From Limnohabitans sp. 2KL-51 (GTDB lineage Bacteria; Pseudomonadota; Gammaproteobacteria; Burkholderiales; Burkholderiaceae_C), in assembly GCF_003063645.1 (NCBI RefSeq), contig NZ_NESJ01000008.1, forward strand, positions 142,028-206,027: a stretch of 64,000 bases of DNA, in the 5' to 3' direction. Both the position numbers and the translations under genes were made by a program. Below are positions 18,329 to 26,377 of the stretch, in pieces. Position 1 is the stretch's first letter; each line of letters starts with the position of its first letter. The notes under the pieces were generated by a model. That model had not been told where the DNA came from and made no database searches. It was given only the letters and a program-made list of their open reading frames with translations.

Positions 18329-19555
18329 TCAGATCAAAGGGTTGTGAGAAGTGCTCAGCAGTTTTTTCTGATCGATGCCAAAACGGTCTGCCAACCAATC
18401 GGCCAGAATTTCCTGACCGATGGTCGGGTTGTCATGCTGGCAATGCTCCGCGCCCGTCTCTTCTTCAGACAACAAGCGCAAGGTCACATCCACCCCCTTG
18501 GCCTTACCGTAGTCATAGACCTTCTTGGCTTGCGATACGGTCAACACATCGTGCCCACCGTGCATGACCAAAAACGGACACTTCATGTGATCAAGATGAC
18601 CATCCAGGGTGAAGTCGCGCGCCTTTTCCATGGAAGCTTTCATGGTGGGTTTGCCAAAAACCCACTTGATGTGCTCAGCCAAGCCATGGTCTTCAGAGGC
18701 ATTGCCCCAGAGGTCGGTGATGGCCCAGATGGCACCATGCGCAATGCAAGCGGCCAAACGCGGCTCATAACAACCCGCACGCGCAGCGTAATACCCTCCC
18801 AGGCTGGAGCCCGCCACAGCAATGCGCTTGGGATCCACATCGTCACGCTTTTCAAGCCAGTCAATGCACTTGCCAATGGGCACTTCGGTGTCGACCCTGT
18901 TAACGACGTTGTGGCGACGCAAAGTACCGCCCTGGCCGGGGCCGTCGATCATCAACACCGAGATGCCACGCTGAACAGCACCACGGGCTTGCATGAACCA
19001 CATTTCATCCTTGATGGAATCCAGACCACCCATGCAAATCAACACGGGTTGGCGCTTCTCGGGGAAAGGCGCACGCACGAAGTAGCCGCAAATAGTGACC
19101 CCGTTTTCGTAAGGAATTTCAACCGCTTCACCCGCAGGATTCAAATGCGAAATGAACTTTTTGCTGCAAGCCTCCATCTTCTCGAATGTAGGCAAGCGAC
19201 GAGGGTCATCGGGCTTGAGGAAAAATTCTGCCTGACGGTAATAGTCTGCAGCCCGCAAGTAACAGTTCATGGACGTTTTGATGTGTCCCAGGCTCTCTTC
19301 TTCGCAGCCGCGATGCCAGTTGCGATCACCAATGTGCATCCATTCTTTGTGCCAGCTTTCAAGATCTCCGGGAATCATGCGGCTGGCGGCTTGGAACACC
19401 TCACTGACCGAACCTCCACCCTCTTGGGTTTCGCCCAAGCCACGGCGGAACTGATACGCCAGCCAAGGGTGCTCTGGCCAGTGGTGCCAGCCGTAGGGCT
19501 CGTAATGCGGCAGTCGGTTTTCAGTGATTTTTTCGATCAGGTTGTCTTCTGACAT
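18329..19555 (-). CDS. Alpha/beta hydrolase resembling 2,6-dihydroxypseudooxynicotine hydrolase
   Basis: A 408-residue hydrolase with a helical N-terminal domain (about residues 1-140) before the alpha/beta core. The nucleophile elbow is GSSLG with Ser251, and candidate acid and base are Asp336 (MHGGHDVL) and His371. An upstream segment MIDGPGQGG (residues 202-210) is also typical. The architecture matches the FrsA/DHPON-hydrolase group, whose nicotine-pathway member cleaves a C-C bond of a dihydroxypyridine ketone. It is the promoter-proximal gene of the catabolic run. The function is inferred from architecture plus context. Confidence 0.82.
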   Translation of the reverse strand: MSEDNLIEKITENRLPHYEPYGWHHWPEHPWLAYQFRRGLGETQEGGGSVSEVFQAASRMIPGDLESWHKEWMHIGDRNWHRGCEEESLGHIKTSMNCYLRAADYYRQAEFFLKPDDPRRLPTFEKMEACSKKFISHLNPAGEAVEIPYENGVTICGYFVRAPFPEKRQPVLICMGGLDSIKDEMWFMQARGAVQRGISVLMIDGPGQGGTLRRHNVVNRVDTEVPIGKCIDWLEKRDDVDPKRIAVAGSSLGGYYAARAGCYEPRLAACIAHGAIWAITDLWGNASEDHGLAEHIKWVFGKPTMKASMEKARDFTLDGHLDHMKCPFLVMHGGHDVLTVSQAKKVYDYGKAKGVDVTLRLLSEEETGAEHCQHDNPTIGQEILADWLADRFGIDQKKLLSTSHNPLI

Positions 19556-19584
19556 GTGGAGAGTTCCCGCTGTTTGATTCCAGA

Positions 19585-19616
19585 ATCATTCACTATTTTC
19601 AAGTGACTTGAATGAT
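19585..19616. promoter_or_regulatory. Nested inverted repeat, candidate operator
   Basis: An outer perfect repeat ATCATTCA (19585-19592) / TGAATGAT (19609-19616) encloses or overlaps an inner perfect 15-bp palindrome TTCAAG-TGA-CTTGAA (19598-19612). Both sit on the predicted transcription start, immediately downstream of the -10 element. A regulator bound here would block transcription. The XRE-cupin protein encoded at 958-1704 is the obvious candidate, but no matching site was found next to its own gene. Confidence 0.55.
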
Positions 19617-19642
19617 CATACGCAGGCCATTCAAACTGTCCA
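19615..19642 (-). promoter_or_regulatory. Predicted sigma-70 promoter of the catabolic operon
   Basis: On the minus strand, TGGACA (19642-19637) and TATGAT (19620-19615) are separated by 16 bases, each with one mismatch to the consensus. This lies about 60 bases upstream of the alpha/beta hydrolase start and faces into the catabolic run. No experiment supports it here. Confidence 0.6.
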
Positions 19643-19977
19643 CTGTTTTTTGTTAGTAGATACCCGATGACCGCTGCACCAAGCACTTCAGGCCACGCGC
19701 AATTCACGCACAGAAGTGGGTTCGAGCAACTTTAAAAGCTCTGAGAAAACAAGGTCAACCACCGTGCCGCCCCTTTCAGGGGCGCGCAAGAACAGGCATG
19801 CCTCAAGTTTGCGCATCCAAATCGGTGCTACAAGGTGCATCAACACAAGAGTGCACTGCGTTGGCACATCCAGCAAAGGCCGCATCCTTCAGTCTGTTCA
19901 CAAATCAAGCATGCATGCCGTGGTGCGCGGCCCCAAAGCGTTGCGAAATAAATGAAAGGCCAGAAAAAAACGACAAC
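19643..19977. other. Intergenic stretch with no recognised gene
   Basis: About 335 bases between the operon promoter and the pirin stop codon. A 65-codon open frame on the minus strand (19688-19885) is not recognised and has no clear ribosome binding site. The segment may be the right junction of the island. No terminator-like hairpin is obvious. Confidence 0.5.
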
Positions 19978-20862
19978 TCAGGCTTTTTCACCGAGCCGCC
20001 CATCCCGGAAATCCGCCAAGGCTTGGTAAATTTCTTCCTTGGTGTTCATCACAAACGGGCCGTACTGCACGATGGGCTGCTTGAGCGGCTGACCCGCCAC
20101 CAGGATCAGCTTGGCATCGGTACTGGCCTCAATCACCACACCATCGGCTTGCGGTGTGTTTTTCAAAATGGCCATGCGCTGCAGGGGCACGGCCTGCCCT
20201 GCGATGCGCACCTCGCCCCGGTACACGTACACAAAGGCGTTGTGGCCTTCGGGCAGTGTTTGCTCAAAACGCGAACCCTGAGGCATGTGCAGATCCAGAA
20301 ACAATGGCTGGGTGATGTCGCGGGACACCGCGCCCTGCACGCCGTGGCTGGCCCCAGCAATCACCGTCACGGCCACGCCTTCGGGCGTCTGAAACTGAGG
20401 CAACTGCGCGTTCTGGAAATCGCGGTACCAAGGCGCTTGCATTTTTTCAGAGCTGTGCAGGTTCAGCCAGAGTTGAAAGCCCTCCATCACACCATCGGCT
20501 TGCTGCGGGATTTCGGAATGGATCACCCCTTGGCCCGCGGTCATCCATTGCACGCCGCCGTTTTGCAGCAGGCCTTCATTGCCCGCGCTGTCGCGGTGCA
20601 GCATGCGCCCGGCGATCATGTAGGTCACGGTTTCAAAACCCCGGTGCGGGTGGTCCGGAAATCCCGCGATGTAGTCGTCTGGCTTGTCGCTGCCAAAGGC
20701 GTCCAGCATCAAAAACGGATCGAGCCGATGCTGCAAATCTTGGGTGAGGATTCGGCTGAGTTTGACGCCCGCGCCATCCGAGGTGGCCTGGCCGGTGACC
20801 AGGCGCTCGATGGTGCGAGAGACGTGCACGGCGTGCGGGTTGGAAGCTTGAGACACAACCAA
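19978..20862 (-). CDS. Pirin-family cupin protein (quercetinase-like)
   Basis: A 294-residue bicupin of the pirin family. The metal ligands are visible as His71 and His73 (FPDHPHRGFETVTY) and His115 and Glu117 (GVIHSEIP). Bacterial relatives include YhhW quercetinase and pirins that modulate pyruvate metabolism, so a precise role is not assigned. The gene follows the VOC gene on the same strand by about 20 bases. Its last 45-50 codons are duplicated in decayed form at 604-760. Confidence 0.9.
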   Translation of the reverse strand: MVVSQASNPHAVHVSRTIERLVTGQATSDGAGVKLSRILTQDLQHRLDPFLMLDAFGSDKPDDYIAGFPDHPHRGFETVTYMIAGRMLHRDSAGNEGLLQNGGVQWMTAGQGVIHSEIPQQADGVMEGFQLWLNLHSSEKMQAPWYRDFQNAQLPQFQTPEGVAVTVIAGASHGVQGAVSRDITQPLFLDLHMPQGSRFEQTLPEGHNAFVYVYRGEVRIAGQAVPLQRMAILKNTPQADGVVIEASTDAKLILVAGQPLKQPIVQYGPFVMNTKEEIYQALADFRDGRLGEKA

Positions 20863-20883
20863 TCCTTTTCAAAAACCAAACGA

Positions 20884-21261
20884 TCAACCGGGACGGTGCA
20901 AGGCGCAGATCTTGTTGCCATCGGGGTCGCGCAAGTAAGCCAAGTAGATCTTGCCTGCGGGGCCTTCGCGAAAGCCGGGTGGGTTTTCGCAAGTGTTGCC
21001 GCCGTTGGCCACACCCGCCGCGTGAAAGGCATCGCCCTGCTCAGGGGATTTGACGGAGAAGCCAATGGTGCTGCCGTTGCCGTGGCAGGCGGGCTCGCCG
21101 TTGATGGGCGTGGTGATGCCAAAAGTGCCCGTAGGGCTGCGGTAGAAATAACGGTTGTTGTTGGCAACGCCCGGGCCATAGCCCAAGGTGCCCAACACAG
21201 CGTCATAAAACTTTTTGGAAACTTCCAGGTCTTTCACACCCACCATCACATGACTGAACAT
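20884..21261 (-). CDS. VOC-family (glyoxalase/bleomycin resistance fold) protein
   Basis: A 125-residue single-domain protein starting MFSHVMVGVKDLEVSKKFYD at 21261, with GGAG eight bases upstream; an ATG at 21273 overlaps that ribosome site and is less likely. The C-terminal LAYLRDPDGNKICALH is the second beta-alpha-beta-beta-beta module motif. The substrate is unknown. It is probably co-transcribed with pirin. Confidence 0.85.
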   Translation of the reverse strand: MFSHVMVGVKDLEVSKKFYDAVLGTLGYGPGVANNNRYFYRSPTGTFGITTPINGEPACHGNGSTIGFSVKSPEQGDAFHAAGVANGGNTCENPPGFREGPAGKIYLAYLRDPDGNKICALHRPG

Positions 21262-21372
21262 TGTTTTCTCCATGTAGACCCGTTGCAGGGCAAATTTGTA
21301 GAATATTCATGTTAGCGGATGCCGCCCAGGCAGGCAGCGCGCCCACCTTTTTAACCCTAAATCAACCCCAAC

Positions 21373-22119
21373 TCAAGCCTGCTTCAAACTCTGCAAGCAG
21401 GCATGCGCAGGCCCGTCCCACTGCGGCGGCAGCTGGTGTTTGGCTTGCAAATAATGGTGGGTATAAACGTCCAAGTAGGCCTGAAGGGTTTCGGCTGCGT
21501 GCGCCTCACCCGCCAGCTCCAGGCACATGGCGGCCACTTCGCTGGTGCAAAAGTGGTCATCTCGCTTGGAGCGGCGCAACTGGTAGCGCGAGACCTGCTC
21601 GGGGTTCAAGCTGAGCACGGGCAAGGCGTTCAGGTAGGGGCTCTTGCGGAACATCTTGCGCGCTTCGGGCCAGGTGGCATCCAGCAAAATGAACAGTGGG
21701 CGTTGACCAGCGGGCAGGGGCTGCACCGCTTGCACTACCCGATCAGGCGTCACAAATTCACCTGGAAACACCACAAAGGTCTGCCACTGCGGATCGGCTA
21801 GCAGCGCCATCAAAGCCGGGTCTACCTCGGTGCGGGTCCAGCCGAAGGCAAAGGTGTCTGGCACCACATCGGCGATCAGCCAACCGGTGTTGCTGGGCTT
21901 GAGAGGTTCGATGTCGGCCATGAGCAAACACATGCCCGATTGGGTGGCCAACTCGGGTCGCACACCGCACAGGCAGTGACTGGGCACCAAGCGACAGCCG
22001 GGGCAGCGTTCACCCTTGATACCGCCACGCGCCAAGAAGGGTTTGGCGCTGCGGGCCAGGCGTTCAGCGCGCAAGTGCGAGACGGCGTGGGGCGCTTTCA
22101 AAGCCAAGGCGTTCTTCAA
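21373..22119 (-). CDS. tapT: DTW-domain tRNA-uridine aminocarboxypropyltransferase
   Basis: A 248-residue DTW-domain protein. The N-terminal cysteine motif CPGCRLVPSHCLCG (Cys39, 42, 49, 51) and the signature DATW (Asp147, Thr149, Trp150) in ILLDATWPEARKM are both present. Characterised members (TapT/YfiP) add the acp group to uridine in the tRNA variable loop using S-adenosylmethionine. The start codon overlaps the RIO-kinase stop by four bases, so the two are translationally coupled. Confidence 0.85.
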   Translation of the reverse strand: MKNALALKAPHAVSHLRAERLARSAKPFLARGGIKGERCPGCRLVPSHCLCGVRPELATQSGMCLLMADIEPLKPSNTGWLIADVVPDTFAFGWTRTEVDPALMALLADPQWQTFVVFPGEFVTPDRVVQAVQPLPAGQRPLFILLDATWPEARKMFRKSPYLNALPVLSLNPEQVSRYQLRRSKRDDHFCTSEVAAMCLELAGEAHAAETLQAYLDVYTHHYLQAKHQLPPQWDGPAHACLQSLKQA

Positions 22120-22997
22120 GCGGCAGGCGTGGCCATCCGCAGTCGACGGGCCGCCTCTTCGTCACGCGCATCGTCGATCTCGCGCAGCACGGCCGCCATG
22201 TCCACGTTGGCAGTCGACCACTCAAAACGACCGGTGAGCGGTGTTTCGTTGCTCAGCAATCCCGCTTGGTACAGGCTCCAGATTTCAGGGCCAAAGTCGG
22301 TCTTTAAAAGTGCTGGGGCAAATTGCCCGAAAAAGTCGCGCAGGTTGCCCACATCGCGCAGCAGCATGCGCTGGGCGTGGTTGTTGCCGGCCGCGTCCAC
22401 CGCTTGCGGCAGGTCGATGATGACGGGCTCGTCCACCCCTGGCTGATCGCCCTCGCCCGGGATGTGCGCCAACAAAATGTTGAACTCTGACAAGTCGCCA
22501 TGCACAACGCCCGCGCACAGCATGCGCACCACCTCGCCAATCAGGGTGGCGTGGTGCTGCAGGGCCTGCGCAGGCGTGAAAACCACATCGTTCAGGCGCG
22601 GCGCAGCATCGCCCTGCGCGTCGGTGACCAGTTCCATCAGCAGCACGCCGTCGAAAAAGTTGAACGGTCGGGGCACGCGCACACCCGCTGCGGCCAAGCG
22701 GTAAAGCGCATCGACCTCGGCACTTTGCCAGGTGGCCTCTTGTTCTTGCCTGCCAAACTTGCTGCCCTTGGCCATGGCGCGGGCCGAGCGCGAGTTCTTG
22801 ACTTTGCGGTTTTCGGTGTAATCCACGGCTTGCCGAAAGCTGCGGTGGGTGGCCTCTTTGTAAATCTTGGCGCAGCGGGTCTCGTCGCCGCAGCGCACCA
22901 CAAAGACCATGGCCTCCTTGCCGCTCATGAGCTGACGCACCACGGTGTCGATCAGGCCCTCTTCGACCAGGGCCTGGAGCCTCGGTGGTGCTTTCAT
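22116..22997 (-). CDS. RIO1-like serine/threonine kinase
   Basis: A 293-residue RIO-family kinase. It has the nucleotide loop SGKEAMVFVV (residues 25-34), Lys44 in CAKIYK, the catalytic loop VHGDLSEFNIL (Asp168, Asn173) and the metal-binding IIDLPQ (Asp195). Bacterial members are widespread in Proteobacteria but poorly understood. It lies between a small zinc-ribbon gene upstream and the DTW gene downstream, suggesting a link to RNA or ribosome metabolism. Confidence 0.88.
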   Translation of the reverse strand: MKAPPRLQALVEEGLIDTVVRQLMSGKEAMVFVVRCGDETRCAKIYKEATHRSFRQAVDYTENRKVKNSRSARAMAKGSKFGRQEQEATWQSAEVDALYRLAAAGVRVPRPFNFFDGVLLMELVTDAQGDAAPRLNDVVFTPAQALQHHATLIGEVVRMLCAGVVHGDLSEFNILLAHIPGEGDQPGVDEPVIIDLPQAVDAAGNNHAQRMLLRDVGNLRDFFGQFAPALLKTDFGPEIWSLYQAGLLSNETPLTGRFEWSTANVDMAAVLREIDDARDEEAARRLRMATPAA

Positions 22998-23006
22998 GGG
23001 GTGGCT

Positions 23007-23258
23007 TCAGTGTTCAAGCAAGGCCCAGCCTGCGTGCTGGTTGGACTTGTTGTTTTCGTATTCCCAGGCCGCGCCGCAGCGGTCGCAGCGGTAGCGGGTG
23101 AAGCTGGCTTGGCCGTTGCCACGGTCTTCGCGGCTATGGGTGCCTTGTACCAGTTCGGCGTGGCCAGGGGCTTTGCGCCAATGGCGTTGAATGCCAGCGC
23201 AGGGTTCACACAAATCGGGCGCAGCAGGCTTGGGAGCGCTGGGGGTTGACGGGGTCAT
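23007..23258 (-). CDS. Small zinc-ribbon-like protein
   Basis: An 83-residue protein from the ATG at 23258. Two CxxC pairs, Cys17/Cys20 (LCEPC) and Cys58/Cys61 (RCDRCG), spaced 38 residues apart, suggest a zinc ribbon. The middle is charged and ends with AAWEYENNKSNQHAG. The family is not recognised. It is 9 bases upstream of the RIO kinase gene on the same strand, so it is probably part of that operon. The open frame extends further upstream, but coding there is unlikely because it runs into the divergent SDR gene. Confidence 0.7.
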   Translation of the reverse strand: MTPSTPSAPKPAAPDLCEPCAGIQRHWRKAPGHAELVQGTHSREDRGNGQASFTRYRCDRCGAAWEYENNKSNQHAGWALLEH

Positions 23259-23445
23259 GAAGGGGGGATGTCCTGGACAATGCCTGAGCAGGCGATGCTT
23301 GCATTGTCGCCGCCTAAGGGCCTTGCAGCGCCTGAGCGTGACACGGACTGCGAAATATCTTCCCCGCGCTTGCAGGTGACAGACCACCCCACCAGACTGT
23401 GGCAGCATGAGCCCCAATTCAAACCAGCTGCCAGGAGACCGAACC

Positions 23446-24252
23446 ATGCCCACCCCCACCCCCCTGCCCAATGCCCTGTCCTTTGGCCTGCAAGGCCGCG
23501 TGGCCATCGTCACCGGCGCGGCCAACGGCATTGGCGAGGCCTGTGCCCGGCGCTTTGCGGCTGAAGGAGCCCATGTGGTCCTGGCCGATGTGAACAGCGA
23601 TCGCGGCGCTGCCGTGGCCGCCGAATTGCGCACCGCTGGCCACAGCGCCGGTTTCATGGCCTGCGACGTCTCCCGCAAGGCCGACGTCGACGCCTTGGTC
23701 GACCATGTGCTGCAGGCCTTTGGCAGCATCGACGTGCTGGTCAACAACGCGGGCATCTTCCGGGCGGCTGATTTTTTGGACGTGACCGAAGAGGACTTCG
23801 ACGCCGTGATCAATGTGAACATCAAGGGCTCTTTCCTGATGGGCCAGGCCGCTGCCCGCGTCATGAAAAGCACTGGCGGGGGTTCCATCGTCAACATGAG
23901 TTCAGTCAACGCGGTGCTGGCCATTCCCAATATCGCCAGCTACAACGTGAGCAAAGGCGGCATCAACCAGCTCACACGCGCCATGTCCCTGGCACTGGCG
24001 GACTTCGGCATCCGAGTGAACGCGGTGGCCCCGGGCACCATTGCCACCGAACTGGCCCGCCAGGCGGTGCTGACCAGCGAGGCTGCCGAAAAGAAAATCA
24101 TGATGCGCACGCCCATGAAGCGCTTGGGCGAGCCCGACGAGGTGGCCAAGGTGGTGGCCTTTTTGGCCAGCGATGCGGCCAGCTACATCACCGGCGAAAT
24201 CGTCACCGTGGACGGCGGGCGCATGGCACTCAATTACACCGTGCCAATTTGA
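23446..24252 (+). CDS. Short-chain dehydrogenase/reductase (SDR)
   Basis: A 268-residue classical SDR. The start MPTPTPLPNALSFGLQ at 23446 has AGGAG eight bases upstream. Cofactor motif TGAANGIG is at residues 23-30, Asp48 suggests NAD(H) preference, NNAG is at 100-103, and the catalytic residues are Ser152/153, Tyr166 and Lys170 (YNVSK). The closing VDGGRMALN is typical of FabG-like enzymes. It is the first gene of a three-gene plus-strand cluster with a thioesterase and GloA. Its substrate is not predictable. Confidence 0.9.
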   Translation: MPTPTPLPNALSFGLQGRVAIVTGAANGIGEACARRFAAEGAHVVLADVNSDRGAAVAAELRTAGHSAGFMACDVSRKADVDALVDHVLQAFGSIDVLVNNAGIFRAADFLDVTEEDFDAVINVNIKGSFLMGQAAARVMKSTGGGSIVNMSSVNAVLAIPNIASYNVSKGGINQLTRAMSLALADFGIRVNAVAPGTIATELARQAVLTSEAAEKKIMMRTPMKRLGEPDEVAKVVAFLASDAASYITGEIVTVDGGRMALNYTVPI

Positions 24253-24267
24253 AGAAAGTACCCTGAT

Positions 24268-24840
24268 GTGATCATCCCTATCAACCCACCCCATACATCA
24301 CTTGAGGCTTGGCTGGCCCAAGAAAAGGCCGTGCGCCAGCGGCTGGATGCTGGCGCTGGGCCCGGCGTAGCTCGCCCGGACCAGGTGGCAGGAAAAACCG
24401 GCTTGGAGGTCATGCAAGGCCTGCTCAGCGGCGAACTGCCCTACGCCAGCATCGCCAAAACACTCGACTTTGTGCTCATCGAGGTCAGCGCCGGCCAAGC
24501 CATTTTTCAAGGCACGCCAGGCTTGAACCACATGAACCCGCTGGGCACGGTGCACGGCGGCTGGTTTGCCACCTTGCTCGACTCGGCCCTGGGCTGCGCC
24601 GTCCACACCATGATGCCGCCCGGTCGCGGCTACACCACGGCCGACCTGAGCGTCAAGCTCGTCAAAGCCCTCACCCCCAAAGTGCAGCGCGTGCGTGCCA
24701 TTGGCCAAGTGGTGCACTGCGGCCGCCAGTTGGCCACCGCCGAAGCCCGGCTGGTCGGGCCCGACGGCACCCTGTACGCCCATGCCAGCACGGCCTGCCT
24801 TGTTTTTGAAATGCCATCACCCACCGGAAATAAACCATGA
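24268..24840 (+). CDS. PaaI-family hot-dog thioesterase
   Basis: A 190-residue hot-dog fold protein starting with GTG at 24268, 15 bases after the SDR stop. The family motif [23 protein letters not shown] is at about residues 87-109 (longer motifs not quoted in full), followed by [13 protein letters not shown]. It likely hydrolyses an acyl-CoA thioester. It overlaps gloA by four bases (ATGA). Confidence 0.85.
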   Translation: MIIPINPPHTSLEAWLAQEKAVRQRLDAGAGPGVARPDQVAGKTGLEVMQGLLSGELPYASIAKTLDFVLIEVSAGQAIFQGTPGLNHMNPLGTVHGGWFATLLDSALGCAVHTMMPPGRGYTTADLSVKLVKALTPKVQRVRAIGQVVHCGRQLATAEARLVGPDGTLYAHASTACLVFEMPSPTGNKP

Positions 24841-25223
24841 GACTTCTTCACACCATGCTGCGCGTGGGCAACCTCCAGCGCTCGATCGACTTTTATACAA
24901 AGGTGCTGGGCATGACGCTCAACCGCACCTCCGAAAACCCCGAGTACAAGTACTCCTTGGCCTTTGTCGGGTATGGCAAAAATCCAGACCATGCAGAGAT
25001 CGAGTTGACCTACAACTGGGGCACCGAGAGTTATGACATCGGCACGGCTTTTGGTCACATTGCCTTGGGTGTGCCAGACGCCTACGCGGCTTGCGAAAAA
25101 ATCAAAGCTGCTGGAGGCCAAGTCACGCGTGAAGCAGGCCCCGTCAAAGGCGGCACCACTGTGATCGCGTTTGTGACCGACCCCGATGGTTACAAGATCG
25201 AGCTGATCCAGCGGACGGAATAG
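24837..25223 (+). CDS. gloA: Lactoylglutathione lyase (glyoxalase I)
   Basis: A 128-residue glyoxalase I of the short Ni-type. It starts [20 protein letters not shown] and has [19 protein letters not shown] and the terminal DGYKIELIQ. His5, Glu56, His74 and Glu122 fit the metal ligands. It converts the hemithioacetal of methylglyoxal and glutathione to S-lactoylglutathione in the cytoplasm. Confidence 0.93.
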   Translation: MRLLHTMLRVGNLQRSIDFYTKVLGMTLNRTSENPEYKYSLAFVGYGKNPDHAEIELTYNWGTESYDIGTAFGHIALGVPDAYAACEKIKAAGGQVTREAGPVKGGTTVIAFVTDPDGYKIELIQRTE

Positions 25224-25288
25224 GCAAGCGCCAGAGCATTGCGGCCCGGGCCATGGATGGGGTGATGTCTGCACACCCCGATGGCGTC

Positions 25289-26272
25289 TTAGTCGATCGC
25301 TATTTGTGCGTCACGAATGACCTTGGCCCATTTTTCGGTATCTCGTTGGGTCCAGGCTTGGACTTCTTCGGCTGAACCTGGCTGCAGCTCTGTGCCCGCA
25401 GCTTCTATCTTGGCCACCAAGGCCGGTGTCTTCAAGGCTTTTGTTAAAGCCATGTTGATGCTGTCCGTTACGGCCTTGGGGGTGTTCAAAGGCGCATACA
25501 TGGCGTACCAGGTGTTGTAGTCAAAGCCAGGCAAAGTCGTGGCCATGAGTGGCAATGATTTGGTGGCGGCAGACCGACTTGGCGAGGTGGCGGCGAGCAC
25601 TTTGACCAGACCCTTATCGGCCAAGCCTTGCAAGGAAGGCAGACTGCTGAACATGGCGCTGACTTCGCCAGAAATCAAATCGTTCACCGCACCTGAGCTG
25701 CCTTTGTAGGGCACATGAAGCACGTTGGTTTTAGACAGTAACTTGAACATTTCCATGCCCAAATGGGCGGTGCCGCCAGTGCCTGCAGAAGCAAAACTCA
25801 CTTTGCCGGGGTTGGCTTTAGCGAAATCGATGAGCTCTGGAATACTCTTGACCGGCAACTTGGCAGAAACCACCAACACGTGCGGGCCGGTCGAGATGGT
25901 GGACACAGGTTTGAGCTTGGCCACCAAGTCAGCGCCTCCGCGCTTGCTCAGCATAGGTTGCAACACCATGTTGCCAAAGGCTGCCAAAAGCAGGGTATGC
26001 CCATCCGGTTCAGCGCGCGCCACAACACCCAGTGCGGGCACGCCCATGCCACCCCCTTGATTTTCGACGGTCACGCTCTGTTTGAGGTCGGCTGTCAACA
26101 CCAAGGCCAACTCACGCGCCACCAAGTCTGCAGGACCACCCGCAGCATAAGGAACAATCAATTTGACAGGTTTATTCGGCCAAGCACTGGTTTGCGCCTG
26201 TACACCCAAGTGAAGGCTGGCGAGCACGCTGAAAGCCAACAAGACCAAGCTGTGCGCGGAAAAATTTAACAT
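25289..26272 (-). CDS. Bug-family tripartite tricarboxylate transporter substrate-binding protein
   Basis: A 327-residue periplasmic receptor. A Sec-type leader (residues 1-26, ending GVQAQ) precedes the Bug signature WPNKPVKLIVPYAAGGPADL, and the second motif NPGKVSFASAGTGGTAHLGM lies mid-protein. It is an orphan because no TctA/TctB membrane genes lie nearby. This is common in Burkholderiales, which have many such receptors. The ligand is probably a carboxylic acid. Confidence 0.9.
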   Translation of the reverse strand: MLNFSAHSLVLLAFSVLASLHLGVQAQTSAWPNKPVKLIVPYAAGGPADLVARELALVLTADLKQSVTVENQGGGMGVPALGVVARAEPDGHTLLLAAFGNMVLQPMLSKRGGADLVAKLKPVSTISTGPHVLVVSAKLPVKSIPELIDFAKANPGKVSFASAGTGGTAHLGMEMFKLLSKTNVLHVPYKGSSGAVNDLISGEVSAMFSSLPSLQGLADKGLVKVLAATSPSRSAATKSLPLMATTLPGFDYNTWYAMYAPLNTPKAVTDSINMALTKALKTPALVAKIEAAGTELQPGSAEEVQAWTQRDTEKWAKVIRDAQIAID

Positions 26273-26377
26273 TCAAAATCCCTGAGTTAAGCTGAACCTG
26301 ATGGACAGCGACCAACAGGCGGTCATCGCGCAAGGTGGCCGTGAGGCCTAGATGTTAGCTTGACTCAGATGGGGCGG

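Noticed and set aside
18131..19552. Long plus-strand open frame opposite the alpha/beta hydrolase
   Set aside because: The minus-strand frame has clear hydrolase motifs and a ribosome-coupled neighbour; the plus frame has none and no known family pattern.
19798..21315. 505-codon plus-strand open frame across pirin and the VOC gene
   Set aside because: It spans two well-supported minus-strand genes and lacks any domain.
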